Source: JABJOR01 sp965603075
GTDB lineage: Bacteria > Pseudomonadota > Alphaproteobacteria > Rhodospirillales > Casp-alpha2
Assembly (NCBI GenBank): GCA_965603075.1
Contig: CBFDBO010000004.1
Span: 114,754 to 178,753 of the forward strand
Length of the DNA stretch: 64,000 nt
Direction: 5' to 3'
Under the pieces are notes generated by a model, which saw nothing but the letters and a program-made list of their open reading frames with translations, was not told the origin of the DNA and searched no databases. This document shows, one piece after another, positions 17,533 through 26,916 of this stretch. Position numbers and translations under genes: made by a program. How positions within the stretch are numbered: position 1 is the stretch's first letter; every line of letters begins with the position of its first letter.

Positions 17533-18471
17533 ATGGCCCCAATGTCAACAAATACACAAAATGAAGCAACGACCGATTCTCAACAAACCCGGCAATTCCG
17601 GTTTCAAGTCGTTGAATATGCTCTTTTATTAAAGCCGCGGGTGATGTCATTGGTGGTTTTCACTGCTTGGGTTGGCCTAATGATGGCCCCGGGTACGGTG
17701 GATTTTCTGTCAGCAAGTGTTGCCATTGTGTGTATTGCGCTGGGTGCTGGTGCGTCGGGTGCCATTAATATGTGGTATGACCACGATATCGATCAAAACA
17801 TGATTCGGACACAAAACCGACCTTTGCCAGCGGGTCGATTGGCCCCTTGGAAGGCTCTGGTATTTGGTATTGTGCTGAGCATCGGTTCCGTAATTGCCAT
17901 GGATATTTGGGTTAATCAAATGGCTGCCATTCTATTGGCGTCTACGATTCTCTATTATGTATTTATATATACAGTGTGGCTAAAGAGAAGAACCCCGCAG
18001 AATATCGTTATTGGCGGTGCGTCCGGTGCCTTACCCCCGGTCATCGGTTGGGCGGCGGTATCGGGTGACATTGGATTGGGAGCGGTTGCTCTGTTTTTGA
18101 TTATCTTTTTATGGACCCCCCCTCATACTTGGGCGCTCGCTTTGTTCCGCCGGGCTGATTACGAGAATGTCGGTGTTCCCATGCTGCCCGTTGTGGCGGG
18201 TGAAGAAACAACCCGAAATCAGATTGTTATCTATTCTTATCTGATGGTGCTTGCTACGGTCTTACCGGTATTGGTGGGCATGTCCAGTTGGTTATATGCG
18301 GTGGGCGTGGCGGCGCTGGGGATAGAGTTCCTGCGACGGGCTATTAAAATGAGAAAAGAAGCAGATGAGGCAGCGGCAAAGCCTCTGTTTTTATTCTCCA
18401 TCCTCTATCTGTTTATGGTGTTTCTTCTTTTGTTAGCTGATAAGACAATGATGACATTTATCAACGTGTGA
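17533..18471 (+). CDS. ctaB: Protoheme IX farnesyltransferase (heme O synthase)
   Basis: Adds a farnesyl group to heme b to give heme O, the precursor of heme A for the aa3 oxidase. The 312-aa UbiA-family membrane protein has the first Asp-rich motif NMWYDHDIDQNM and then RTQNRPLPAGRL. LPPVIGWAAVSGD and the second conserved segment FLWTPPHTWALALF, all CtaB hallmarks, follow. It lies 425 bases before coxB and so may have its own transcript, unlike the frequent coxB-coxA-ctaB order. A second in-frame ATG at 17542 is possible. Confidence 0.96.
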   Translation: MAPMSTNTQNEATTDSQQTRQFRFQVVEYALLLKPRVMSLVVFTAWVGLMMAPGTVDFLSASVAIVCIALGAGASGAINMWYDHDIDQNMIRTQNRPLPAGRLAPWKALVFGIVLSIGSVIAMDIWVNQMAAILLASTILYYVFIYTVWLKRRTPQNIVIGGASGALPPVIGWAAVSGDIGLGAVALFLIIFLWTPPHTWALALFRRADYENVGVPMLPVVAGEETTRNQIVIYSYLMVLATVLPVLVGMSSWLYAVGVAALGIEFLRRAIKMRKEADEAAAKPLFLFSILYLFMVFLLLLADKTMMTFINV

Positions 18472-18896
18472 TTGGTTGATGTTAGGCCTAGTTATTATTC
18501 AATTAATAAATAGATGTGATTTTTAAATATTAATTTGAAATTTTTCACTCAGATAATCTAATAACGCATAATTATAATATTTAAGTCAGAAATTAACAAT
18601 GTAGTTTATATTTATTATATTTAAAAATTATTATGGAGTTGGATGAACTAAAATTATACTTTTTATTCTGAAAACTTGAATTAGTATGTTTCTCATCAAT
18701 TTTTTTGAATTGTTTTTTTAGATTTTTTGATTTTCACGCATCTGATTATAGTGCAAATTATTATAAAAATTATTCTAAAACTATTGCTTGCCCCAGAAAA
18801 TTAAGTTAAGAGCTTAAAGTGAAAGCGGCATAAGCCGCAATTTTATATATAGGGGCGTGTCCAAATACTTTTGGACTGTTTGATTAGGGTCAGATC
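18472..18896. other. 425-bp very AT-rich spacer with a hairpin ahead of coxB
   Basis: No frame with a ribosome-binding site is visible on either strand. The first 300 bases are extremely AT-rich with many A and T runs. A perfect hairpin, GCGGC (18825-18829), loop ATAA, GCCGC (18834-18838), is followed by AATTTTATATA. It could end transcription from ctaB or lie in the coxB leader. The AT-rich part probably holds the coxB promoter; no clear -35/-10 pair could be chosen. Confidence 0.5.
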
Positions 18897-19766
18897 TTGA
18901 AAAAACACATATTATCTATTTTGAGCTTAGCATCGCTTGGCGTGTTCAGTTCTAACGTTGCTTTAGCGGAGCAGTATCGTTCTGCTCCTTGGCAGATGGG
19001 CTTCCAGGAAGCTGGTTCTCCAACAGCCGAACGGCTTTTTGCTTTCCACGATATGCTATTATATATCGAGACAGGGATTGTTCTCTTCGTTCTCGCTATT
19101 ATGGCGTATATCGTTGTTAAGTTTAATGCCAAAGCAAATCCCACACCGTCAAAAACAACACACAATTCTTTATTGGAAGTTGTTTGGACCGTTCTGCCTA
19201 TTTTGATTTTGGTTGCGATTACAATTCCATCATTAAAATTACTATACTTTACCGATCGGGCCGAAGATCCTGAATTGACGGTTAAGGTTATTGGTAATCA
19301 ATGGTACTGGACCTACGCATTCCCGGATAATGGTAACTTTGAGTTTGATAGTTACATGCTTGAAGATGATGATCTTGAAGAAGGTCAGCCCCGGTTGTTA
19401 AGTGTTGACGAACCTCTCGTTCTTCCGATTGGCACCAATATTCGCTTCATACTGCACACAACGGATGTGATCCATAATTTCGCTGTACCTTCATTGGGCT
19501 TGAAATTAGACACCACACCCGGTCGCGCAAACGAGACTTGGACCAATATTACCAAGCCCGGCGATTATTATGGCATGTGTTCTGAATTATGTGGCGTAAA
19601 CCACGGCTTTATGCCTGTCCACGTGAAAGCAGTCTCGAAAGAAGATTTCGAAGCATGGGTTGTTGAAGCTGCAGAAGAATTTGCCAGTAACGACGATGTT
19701 GATTTTAACATGCTGAAGCTTGCTACTGATCTCACCTCGTCAATCACAACGATCATTTCTCAGTAA
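18897..19766 (+). CDS. coxB: Cytochrome c oxidase subunit II
   Basis: Carries the CuA centre that receives electrons from cytochrome c. The 289-aa protein has a signal peptide (KKHILSILSLASLG, ending ALA). Two membrane helices (about 54-75 and 92-115) and the aromatic patch NQWYWTY follow. A complete CuA set is present: H193, C228, E230, C232, H236, M239. The start codon is TTG, chosen because it is preceded by AGGG and gives an ideal signal peptide. It begins the coxB-coxA-ctaG-coxC operon and is 36 bases from coxA. Confidence 0.97.
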   Translation: MKKHILSILSLASLGVFSSNVALAEQYRSAPWQMGFQEAGSPTAERLFAFHDMLLYIETGIVLFVLAIMAYIVVKFNAKANPTPSKTTHNSLLEVVWTVLPILILVAITIPSLKLLYFTDRAEDPELTVKVIGNQWYWTYAFPDNGNFEFDSYMLEDDDLEEGQPRLLSVDEPLVLPIGTNIRFILHTTDVIHNFAVPSLGLKLDTTPGRANETWTNITKPGDYYGMCSELCGVNHGFMPVHVKAVSKEDFEAWVVEAAEEFASNDDVDFNMLKLATDLTSSITTIISQ

Positions 19767-19802
19767 CCCTGTTGGTATGAGCACTTAAGGAGTTCCCAAT
19801 AA

Positions 19803-21380
19803 ATGTCACACGATCATAATCCGACAGGTATAAAACGTTGGTTGATGTCTACAAACCACAAAGACATTGGCACGCTTTACCTTATTCTTTCCATGATTGC
19901 AGCCCTCATTGGTGGCGCAATGTCTTGGTATATCCGTCTCGAATTGATGGAACCCGGTATCCAATTCATCGAAGATTCCCAACTTTATAACGTGCTTGTA
20001 ACAGCGCACGGTTTCTTGATGGTGTTCTTTGTTGTTATGCCCGCCATGATTGGTGGATTTGGCAACTGGTTTTTGCCTCTGATGATTGGCGCGCCTGATA
20101 TGGCGTTCCCCCGATTAAACAACGTCAGCTTCTGGCTACTCGCTGCGGCTCTTGTTATGTTGGTCATTGCGGGTCTCGTCGATGGCGGACCGGGCACGGG
20201 CTGGACTGTTTACCCGCCATTATCTTCGGCTGAATACCATCCCGGTATGTCTGTCGACTTTGCTATTCTTAGTCTGCATCTGGCGGGCGCATCCTCCATT
20301 CTTGGTGCTGCCAACTTCATCACCACCGTATTCAACATGCGCGCCCCTGGAATGACTTTCCACCGGATGCCATTGTTTGTATGGGCGATGACGGTTACAG
20401 CATTCTTGCTATTGTTGGCCCTTCCTGTTTTGGCGGGTGCCCTTACCATGTTGCTGACAGATCGTAACTTTGGTACTTCATTCTTCTTGGTTGAAGGCGG
20501 TGGTGATCCATTATTATGGCAACACCTGTTCTGGTTCTTCGGCCATCCGGAAGTTTATATTATCATTCTGCCAGCGTTCGGTATCATCAGCGAAATTGTA
20601 TCCACATTTTCCAAGAAGCCAATCTTTGGTTATCTCGGTATGGCCTATGCTATGGCCGGTATCGGTGTGGTCGGGTTCGTTGTTTGGGCGCACCATATGT
20701 ATGTAACTGGTTTAGATGTAGACACCCGCGCGTACTTTACAGCCGCCACCATGGTTATTGCTGTACCAACGGGCATCAAAATCTTTAGCTGGCTCGCTAC
20801 AATGTGGGGTGGTTCTATCGAATTCAAAACACCTATGCTGTATGCTTTTGGTTTCATTTGGTTGTTCGTCCTTGGTGGCGTAACCGGTGTGACCCTTGCC
20901 AATGCGGGCATGGATCTGGCCTTCCATGATACTTACTTCGTGGTTGCTCACTTCCATTACGTTATGGCGATTGCAGCAATTTTGGCAATGTTTGCTGGCT
21001 TCTTCTACTGGATCGGCAAAATGTCCGGTTACGAGTACCCAGAAGGTCTGGCAAAAATACAGTTCTGGATTTTCTTTATCGGCGTAAATGTTCTGTTCTT
21101 CCCACAACATTTCTTGGGAATGGCCGGCATGCCACGCAGAATTCCGGATTATCCTGAAGCCTACGCTGGGTGGAACTATGTCAGTTCTGTTGGTGCTTTG
21201 ATCACGGTCTTTGGTACGGTGTTGTTCTTCTACATCATCTATCGCACATTCAGTGATAAGAAGCCTGCTGCAGCAAACCAATGGGGTGGTACAACGCTTG
21301 AATGGACAGTTCCAAGTCCAGCACCGTTCCACACTCATGAGCAGCTTCCTGACATGACAGCTAAAAACTCGGCTGAGTAA
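19803..21380 (+). CDS. coxA: Cytochrome c oxidase subunit I
   Basis: Catalytic subunit of an aa3-type terminal oxidase. The 525-aa protein has 12 membrane helices, the low-spin heme His in VTAHGFLMVFF, and the CuB/Tyr motif HPEVY (H248, Y252). HH in the WAHHMYV segment and HFHYV for the heme a/a3 ligands are present. The D-channel sequence FGNWFLPLMIGAPDMAFPRLNN and the K-channel region are kept (A-family oxidase). It is cotranscribed with coxB and precedes ctaG by 10 bases. The strongly conserved sequence makes this one of the surest calls here. Confidence 0.98.
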   Translation: MSHDHNPTGIKRWLMSTNHKDIGTLYLILSMIAALIGGAMSWYIRLELMEPGIQFIEDSQLYNVLVTAHGFLMVFFVVMPAMIGGFGNWFLPLMIGAPDMAFPRLNNVSFWLLAAALVMLVIAGLVDGGPGTGWTVYPPLSSAEYHPGMSVDFAILSLHLAGASSILGAANFITTVFNMRAPGMTFHRMPLFVWAMTVTAFLLLLALPVLAGALTMLLTDRNFGTSFFLVEGGGDPLLWQHLFWFFGHPEVYIIILPAFGIISEIVSTFSKKPIFGYLGMAYAMAGIGVVGFVVWAHHMYVTGLDVDTRAYFTAATMVIAVPTGIKIFSWLATMWGGSIEFKTPMLYAFGFIWLFVLGGVTGVTLANAGMDLAFHDTYFVVAHFHYVMAIAAILAMFAGFFYWIGKMSGYEYPEGLAKIQFWIFFIGVNVLFFPQHFLGMAGMPRRIPDYPEAYAGWNYVSSVGALITVFGTVLFFYIIYRTFSDKKPAAANQWGGTTLEWTVPSPAPFHTHEQLPDMTAKNSAE

Positions 21381-21390
21381 GGAAATAGTC

Positions 21391-22020
21391 TTGTCTCAGC
21401 ATTCTGATCAGCAACCAGTCAAACATCAGCGTGGCACACTAGCCACTCGTAACCGGCGTACCGGTTTGATGTTTGCTGGGTTTGCTCTTGGTATGCTGGG
21501 GTTAGCATTTGCGTCCGTACCGCTTTACAAGCTGTTCTGCTCTGTCACGGGTTTTGGCGGCACACCCAGTGTGGCGTCAACCCCCCTTAACCCAGATCAG
21601 GTCACCGAACAGATTATTTCTGTTGCGCTGGACGCTAATGTCATGCCGAGCTTAGATTGGTCTTTCCGCGCTGATGTTAGAAAATTTAATGTCTTTGTTG
21701 GCGAAGAAAACTTAGCTTTGTTTCATGCCAAGAACACGAGCGATAAAGCAATCACCGGTACGGCTGCATTTAATGTAACACCGTTTAAAGCAGCACAGTA
21801 TATCTCGAAGACTGAATGTTTCTGTTTCACGGAACAACGTCTGGAAGCGGGAGAAGAGATGCCCATGTTGACATCCTTCTATATCGATCCAGAAATTTCA
21901 AGTGATCCGAATACAAAATATCTAAAAGATATTGTGCTGTCCTATACTTTCTATCCATCTCTGGATTCCGAAGAGGAATCCGAAACTGCAATGCTGGGAG
22001 ACCCAATTAATGTCGAGTGA
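21391..22020 (+). CDS. ctaG: Cytochrome c oxidase assembly protein CtaG/Cox11
   Basis: Copper chaperone that delivers CuB to subunit I. The 209-aa protein has an N-terminal membrane anchor (TGLMFAGFALGMLG) and the LFCSVTGFGGTP motif. The copper-binding CFCF motif (TECFCFTEQ, near residue 143) and the C-terminal YTFYPS follow. The start is TTG, preceded by AAGGAAAT. Its last 11 bases overlap the coxC start in another frame, so coxC translation is probably coupled. Confidence 0.97.
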   Translation: MSQHSDQQPVKHQRGTLATRNRRTGLMFAGFALGMLGLAFASVPLYKLFCSVTGFGGTPSVASTPLNPDQVTEQIISVALDANVMPSLDWSFRADVRKFNVFVGEENLALFHAKNTSDKAITGTAAFNVTPFKAAQYISKTECFCFTEQRLEAGEEMPMLTSFYIDPEISSDPNTKYLKDIVLSYTFYPSLDSEEESETAMLGDPINVE

Positions 22021-22837
22021 AGTTAAATCTCATCCCTATCATATGGTTGAGCCAAGCATATGGCCCTTCGTCGGAGCCACAGCTGCTTTGGTTACAGCGA
22101 TCGGTAGTATCATGTACATGCATGGTTCATCACTATTCGCGACCGTTCCTGGCTTTGTTCTAATCCTCGTCACATTTTATATGTGGTGCCGTGATATTAT
22201 ACGTGAAGCCAATGAGAATGTTGACGGTGTTGCCTCAAATCATACCGAGGAAGTCAAACATGGGCTTCGTATGGGAATGTTTTTGTTCATCGCCTCAGAG
22301 GTCATGTTCTTTGTCGCTTTCTTCTGGGCTTGGTTCCATTCATCGGTACCTGCGTTAAGCCACGCAGCGTCAGCTGTTTGGCCACCGGCAGAAATCGTTC
22401 CTTTGCCAACTTGGGAATTACCGTTCTTGAATACGCTGATCCTGCTCACTTCTGGTGCAACCCTCACTTGGGCGCACCATGCATTGAACGCTGGTAACAG
22501 AAAAAATCTGCAAATTGGTCTCATACTGACCATTGTGCTGGGTATCTTGTTTACCTGTCTTCAGGCTTACGAGTATGATCATGCTTCATTTGCCATCACC
22601 GATGGTATCTATGGTTCAGCCTTCTATATCGCAACAGGCTTCCACGGTTTCCACGTACTTGTTGGTACGGTCTTCCTTATCGTATGTTTGCTACGGGCAA
22701 ACAAAGGTGACTTCTCCCCCGGTGCTCACGTTGGTTTCCAATCTGCGGCTTGGTACTGGCACTTTGTTGACGTTGTGTGGATTTTCCTTTTCTGCGCCGT
22801 CTACTGGTGGGGTTCTGCCGGATACGATTTCGGTTAA
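22010..22837 (+). CDS. coxC: Cytochrome c oxidase subunit III
   Basis: The 275-aa integral membrane subunit stabilises the oxidase. It starts SSEVKSHPYHMVEPSIWP, has seven predicted helices, and carries the family segments FLFIASEVMFFVAFFWAWFH and GFHGFHVLVGT, and ends WYWHFVDVVWIFLF. The ATG overlaps the end of ctaG by 11 bases. It is the last gene of the operon and is followed by a strong terminator. SURF1, often next in related genomes, is absent here. Confidence 0.97.
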   Translation: MSSEVKSHPYHMVEPSIWPFVGATAALVTAIGSIMYMHGSSLFATVPGFVLILVTFYMWCRDIIREANENVDGVASNHTEEVKHGLRMGMFLFIASEVMFFVAFFWAWFHSSVPALSHAASAVWPPAEIVPLPTWELPFLNTLILLTSGATLTWAHHALNAGNRKNLQIGLILTIVLGILFTCLQAYEYDHASFAITDGIYGSAFYIATGFHGFHVLVGTVFLIVCLLRANKGDFSPGAHVGFQSAAWYWHFVDVVWIFLFCAVYWWGSAGYDFG

Positions 22838-22860
22838 AACCGTTATAATTGATTTAAAAA

Positions 22861-22895
22861 GCCATCACTGATTATCTCAGTGGTGGCTTTTTTTA
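22861..22895 (+). terminator. Rho-independent terminator of the cox operon
   Basis: An 11-bp stem (GCCATCACTGA at 22861-22871 with TCAGTGGTGGC at 22877-22887, one G-T wobble) has a 5-base loop. It is followed directly by a run of seven or more T. It stands 23 bases after the coxC stop and before phaC. Confidence 0.93.
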
Positions 22896-22945
22896 TGGTC
22901 AGTTTCCTTATGGCTGGTTATGCTGGGGGAAGTAAGGAAAGCTAA

Positions 22946-24754
22946 ATGACCTCTAAAGAAAAAATATCTACACCCGCATCAAGCCTGACAGAACAGCAAG
23001 CTCAAATGATGGAGGCTTATAAGAATTTTTATGAGCGTTCTCAACGCATTGCAACGGCCTTCTTGAAGCGCCAAGCTGAATCCGATGGGTATCAGGTTAC
23101 CGACCCCGTGGATATCAGTAAGATGTTTATGGATACGGCCACTAGATTAATGGCTGACCCTGCGGCTTTGGTTGAAGCACAAACAAAGCTCTGGCAACAA
23201 TATACCGAATTATGGGGGCAAACTGTTAAACGCATGGCGGGTGAAGAATACACACCTGTCCGCACCACGGATAAGTCAGATAAACGGTTTAAAGATGAGG
23301 CTTGGAGCGAAGATGCCGTCTATGACTTTATCAAACAAACGTATCTACTGGCTTCGGATTGGATGTATTCTTCTGTGAAAGATGTAGAGGGTATGGATGA
23401 GAAAACGGCCCAGAAAGTTAATTTTCATACCCGTCAATTGGTCAATGCACTTTCCCCAACCAACTTCGCCCTGACCAACCCAAAAGTCATGCGTGAAGCC
23501 GCTGAGACAAATGGCGAAAGCTTGCTTAAAGGCTTCGATAACTTGCTGAGTGATCTAGAGAAGGGCAAGGGTGAGCTGAAGATTTCCATGACCGACCAGG
23601 ATGCCTTTACGTTGGGCGAAAACATCGCTAGCACACCGGGCAAAGTGGTTTACCAAAATGACTTGATGCAACTTATTCAATATACGCCAACAACTAAAAA
23701 AGTAGCGCGTCGTCCTTTATTGATCGTGACTCCTTGGATTAATAAATTTTACGTTCTTGATTTACAGCCCAAAAATTCATTCATCAAATGGGCGGTGGAT
23801 CAGGGGCACACAGTATTTATTATCGCGTGGGTAAACCCCGATGAGACCCTATCGCATAAATCATTTGATGATTACATGTTAGAAGGCCCCATTGCAGCGC
23901 TGGATGCTATCGAAAAAGCAACAGGCGAGGGTGAGATTAATCTAATTGGTTATTGTATTGGCGGCACTCTCAGCGCTAGCGCTCTGGCCTATCTGGCAAC
24001 AAAAAAAGAAAAACGGGTTGCCTCCTGCACTTTCTTCACCACCATGATTGATTTTAGTCATCCCGGTGAATTGGGTGTCTTCATCGATGAAGATCAGATC
24101 GATCGATTAGATGCCCATATGTCAGAAACGGGTTATTTGGAAAGCTCTCATATGAGCCAAGTGTTTAATATGATGCGCGATAATGATCTGATTTGGTCTT
24201 TTGTGGTCAATAACTATCTTTTGGGCCGTGAGCCCATGGCATTTGATTTGTTGTATTGGAATTCAGATAACACCCGTATGCCTGCCATGATGCACAGTTT
24301 TTATCTGCGTGAAATGTATCTCAAAAATAAATTAATCGAACCCGGCGTTATTTCTTTAGGCGGTGTTCCCATAGATTTATCAAAAGTAGACGTGCCGATT
24401 TATTGGATATCAACCATTGATGATCATATTGCACCGTGGCAAAGCACCTATGCTGCGACACAAATTTTCACGGGTCCGAAGAGATTTGTGCTGACGGGGT
24501 CCGGGCATGTTGCGGGCATTATTAATCCACCGGCAGCCAAAAAATACGGGTTCAGAACCAATGCAAAACTGCCTGCTAATCCTGACGATTGGCTAAAAAG
24601 TGCCGTCGAACACGAAGGTTCATGGTGGAATGATTGGCATAAGTGGGTTGGCAAACAGTCAGGCGGCAAAGTCGGTGCGCGTAAACCCGGCTCTGGTAAA
24701 TTAAAGGTCATTGAAGATGCGCCTGGCTCTTATGTTAAAGTGCGAGCATCATGA
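22946..24754 (+). CDS. phaC: Class I poly(R)-hydroxyalkanoate synthase
   Basis: Polymerises hydroxyacyl-CoA into storage polyester granules. The 602-aa protein has the alpha/beta-hydrolase lipase-like box with catalytic C337 (GYCIGGT), then the Asp in ISTIDDHIAPW and the His in GSGHVAGIINPP. WNSDNTRMPAMMHSFYLR is the family's region after the Cys. Length fits class I, which acts without PhaE. AAGGAAAG precedes the ATG. No phaA, phaB or phasin gene is nearby; instead it overlaps a regulatory phosphatase gene by four bases. Confidence 0.96.
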   Translation: MTSKEKISTPASSLTEQQAQMMEAYKNFYERSQRIATAFLKRQAESDGYQVTDPVDISKMFMDTATRLMADPAALVEAQTKLWQQYTELWGQTVKRMAGEEYTPVRTTDKSDKRFKDEAWSEDAVYDFIKQTYLLASDWMYSSVKDVEGMDEKTAQKVNFHTRQLVNALSPTNFALTNPKVMREAAETNGESLLKGFDNLLSDLEKGKGELKISMTDQDAFTLGENIASTPGKVVYQNDLMQLIQYTPTTKKVARRPLLIVTPWINKFYVLDLQPKNSFIKWAVDQGHTVFIIAWVNPDETLSHKSFDDYMLEGPIAALDAIEKATGEGEINLIGYCIGGTLSASALAYLATKKEKRVASCTFFTTMIDFSHPGELGVFIDEDQIDRLDAHMSETGYLESSHMSQVFNMMRDNDLIWSFVVNNYLLGREPMAFDLLYWNSDNTRMPAMMHSFYLREMYLKNKLIEPGVISLGGVPIDLSKVDVPIYWISTIDDHIAPWQSTYAATQIFTGPKRFVLTGSGHVAGIINPPAAKKYGFRTNAKLPANPDDWLKSAVEHEGSWWNDWHKWVGKQSGGKVGARKPGSGKLKVIEDAPGSYVKVRAS

Positions 24755-26508
24755 ATAAACATACTGGAAACCACCAAAGTACGGTCGTTGAAATAGATGA
24801 GTCCTCTGACACTCTGTCTTTTTTGGCAGAAATGGGTCAGACCTTCGCCTCTACCCACGATATCGACGCTTCCTTAAATTATGCCATCAAACATATTGCC
24901 TCTCACGTAGGGGCCGAAGCCGGGGCTTTGTTTATGTTGAGCGATGACGAGAAAAATCTCGAGTGTCATGCTTGTTATGGCGAGGTTGATATTGTTGGTA
25001 TGTCGCTTAAGGCCGATCAAGGTATTGTCGGCTTCAGTGTGCAAAATAATTCAACGGACATTGTCCGTGATGTGAATAAAGATGACCGCTTCCACCGGGG
25101 GGTTGATCAGCAATCTGGTTTCGTCACCCGCTCTATCATGTGCGCACCGCTGAGCGTTAAGGGGAACAGTTTCGGGGCAATCGAGCTGATCAATAAAAAC
25201 AGCGGCGACCATTTATTTGATAATGCTGATCTAGCGTTGTTAACGACCCTCGCCAATTCGGCCGCCCTCGCCATTTCCAACGCAATTATGGCCGAAAATC
25301 TAGTAGAGCAAGAACGTCTAGGCCGTGAATTAGAATTGGCAGCAGAAATTCAACGCTCCTTGTTACCCACGGGCGAAGAGGACCTTCCCATATGGGGCGC
25401 GAACATTCCGGCGCGAACAGTATCAGGTGATTTCTTTGATTATTTTGAGCTCGAAGATGGTCGGATCGTCTTTAACCTCGGTGATGTATCGGGCAAAGGC
25501 ATGAACGCGGCTTTGTTAATGGCAAAGACGGCCAGTCTCTTTCGCTGCCTGTCTAAATCCATTGAACATCCGGGACGATTGTTGGGGCGCATTAATACAG
25601 AGCTTTGCGAAACATCAACGCGAGGCATGTTTGTTACCATGGTAGCAGGCATCTTCGATCCAAAGACCGGGCGGTTGCGGATTTCAAATGCGGGGCACGA
25701 ACCACCGCTGGTCCGGGACGCGCAAGGGAATTATCGCTCGATCCCTGCTGAAGCCCCCCCGTTGGGTATTGATAGCAGCTTAGCGCGCGATAACGGTTTT
25801 CCCGTTGCCAATATCGATTTGAATGGCGGTACGTTTTATTTATTCACTGATGGTGTAACCGAAGGATATATCGCAGAAGGCCAAGCTCTGGGCAGTGATG
25901 GCGTTGAGAGCATCATTGATGATGCAGCGGGCTTAAGTGTTCGTGTACCGTTGCAAAAAATTATCGACTTAATCGGAAAGAGCGGTGTTCCTTTGCATGA
26001 TGATTTGACCGTTCTGGGCATTCAGGACGATCTCAGCAATAGAGATAAAACAGAAACTAATAAAACCGTCATTCCCATGGAACCCACATCAGAACCAGCC
26101 GCAGAGCTTGCCTCAATTTCCACATTGGCAGAGCCCGATCGTTTAAAGATGGTTCGCTCCATGTTAACGGAAGCCGCGCGCAGCATTAATTTCTCGAACG
26201 AAGGTATACAAGATCTTGTGCTGGCGGTTGACGAAGCCTGCCAAAATGTCATTCGGTACGCATACAATGGAGAACCGGGTGGGAAATTAAAGATTGTGCT
26301 TACCCACGATAGTGATCATCTTATTATTGAAATTTGTGACCAAGCTGCCACTGTAGACCCCGCGACGATTAAACACCGCGATATTGATGATGTTCGCCCC
26401 GGTGGATTGGGCACTTATTTAATGGACGAAATCATGGATTGTGTAGAGTACCTTCCGTTAAGTGCAGAAGGGGGTAATATTCTTCGCATGGTTAAAACAA
26501 TTGGCTGA
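24751..26508 (+). CDS. GAF-PP2C (RsbU-type) phosphatase fused to a RsbW-like ATPase
   Basis: The 585-aa protein has three parts. Residues about 25-180 are a GAF sensor. About 190-425 are a SpoIIE/RsbU PP2C phosphatase with metal-ligand segments VSGDFFDYF, LGDVSGKGMNAAL and ISNAGHEPPL, ending HDDLTVLGI. About 455-585 are a HATPase_c anti-sigma-type kinase with DEACQNVIRYAY and RPGGLGTYLM. Phosphatase and kinase of a partner-switching module are therefore in one chain. It overlaps phaC by four bases (ATGA) and is followed by a STAS protein, its likely substrate. No sigma factor gene is nearby. Confidence 0.9.
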   Translation: MNKHTGNHQSTVVEIDESSDTLSFLAEMGQTFASTHDIDASLNYAIKHIASHVGAEAGALFMLSDDEKNLECHACYGEVDIVGMSLKADQGIVGFSVQNNSTDIVRDVNKDDRFHRGVDQQSGFVTRSIMCAPLSVKGNSFGAIELINKNSGDHLFDNADLALLTTLANSAALAISNAIMAENLVEQERLGRELELAAEIQRSLLPTGEEDLPIWGANIPARTVSGDFFDYFELEDGRIVFNLGDVSGKGMNAALLMAKTASLFRCLSKSIEHPGRLLGRINTELCETSTRGMFVTMVAGIFDPKTGRLRISNAGHEPPLVRDAQGNYRSIPAEAPPLGIDSSLARDNGFPVANIDLNGGTFYLFTDGVTEGYIAEGQALGSDGVESIIDDAAGLSVRVPLQKIIDLIGKSGVPLHDDLTVLGIQDDLSNRDKTETNKTVIPMEPTSEPAAELASISTLAEPDRLKMVRSMLTEAARSINFSNEGIQDLVLAVDEACQNVIRYAYNGEPGGKLKIVLTHDSDHLIIEICDQAATVDPATIKHRDIDDVRPGGLGTYLMDEIMDCVEYLPLSAEGGNILRMVKTIG

Positions 26509-26529
26509 TAAATGATAATCTGATAACAA

Positions 26530-26559
26530 TAATAATCTGAAAAATAATAATCTGAAAAA
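26530..26559. repeat. Perfect 15-bp tandem duplication between phosphatase and STAS genes
   Basis: The unit TAATAATCTGAAAAA occurs twice in succession, with a partial third copy (TGATAATCTGATAA) upstream. It fills most of the 63-base gap and lies directly before the STAS gene's ribosome-binding region, so copy number could change spacing or coupling. Confidence 0.85.
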
Positions 26560-26571
26560 TAGGGCAGAAAA

Positions 26572-26898
26572 ATGAAACATGAAATCAGGGAAGAAGAGGG
26601 CACTCTTGTTGTCGTATTTGAGGGGGATGTTGATCTTCAGAGCTCGCCGGATGCCCGCAAAGCATTACTCGGGGCGGTCGAAAAAGGTCTGACTATATTG
26701 GTCGACTTGTCGTCCGTTGACTATATTGATAGTTCCGGTGTCGCATCATTGGTGGAAGCTTTTCAGAAAGCTAAATCCAATCATCAAAAATTTATTTTAA
26801 TTTCTGTTTCGGAGAGTGCTCTACGGGTGCTTGAGTTAGCTCGCCTTGATAAGGTCTTCACAATTTGCGGTTCTATCAGTGAAGCCCGCGAACTTTAA
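26572..26898 (+). CDS. STAS-domain anti-anti-sigma / MlaB-like protein
   Basis: The 108-aa single-domain STAS protein has the motif YIDSSGVASLV with S54/S55, one of which is the expected phosphorylation site of RsbV/SpoIIAA-type antagonists. It follows the phosphatase-kinase fusion and precedes the MCE permease by 18 bases. So it could be the partner-switch antagonist, the MlaB-like STAS subunit of the lipid transporter, or both. MlaB proteins are usually shorter of sequence match to RsbV, and the intact DSSG favours a phosphorylatable protein. Confidence 0.85.
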   Translation: MKHEIREEEGTLVVVFEGDVDLQSSPDARKALLGAVEKGLTILVDLSSVDYIDSSGVASLVEAFQKAKSNHQKFILISVSESALRVLELARLDKVFTICGSISEAREL

Positions 26899-26916
26899 TA
26901 TGACTGAGGTCGTGAA

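Noticed and set aside
20712..21338. Long open frame on the strand opposite coxA
   Set aside because: It is a shadow of the strongly conserved coxA coding frame, with no ribosome-binding site and a low-complexity, Cys/His/Thr-rich translation.
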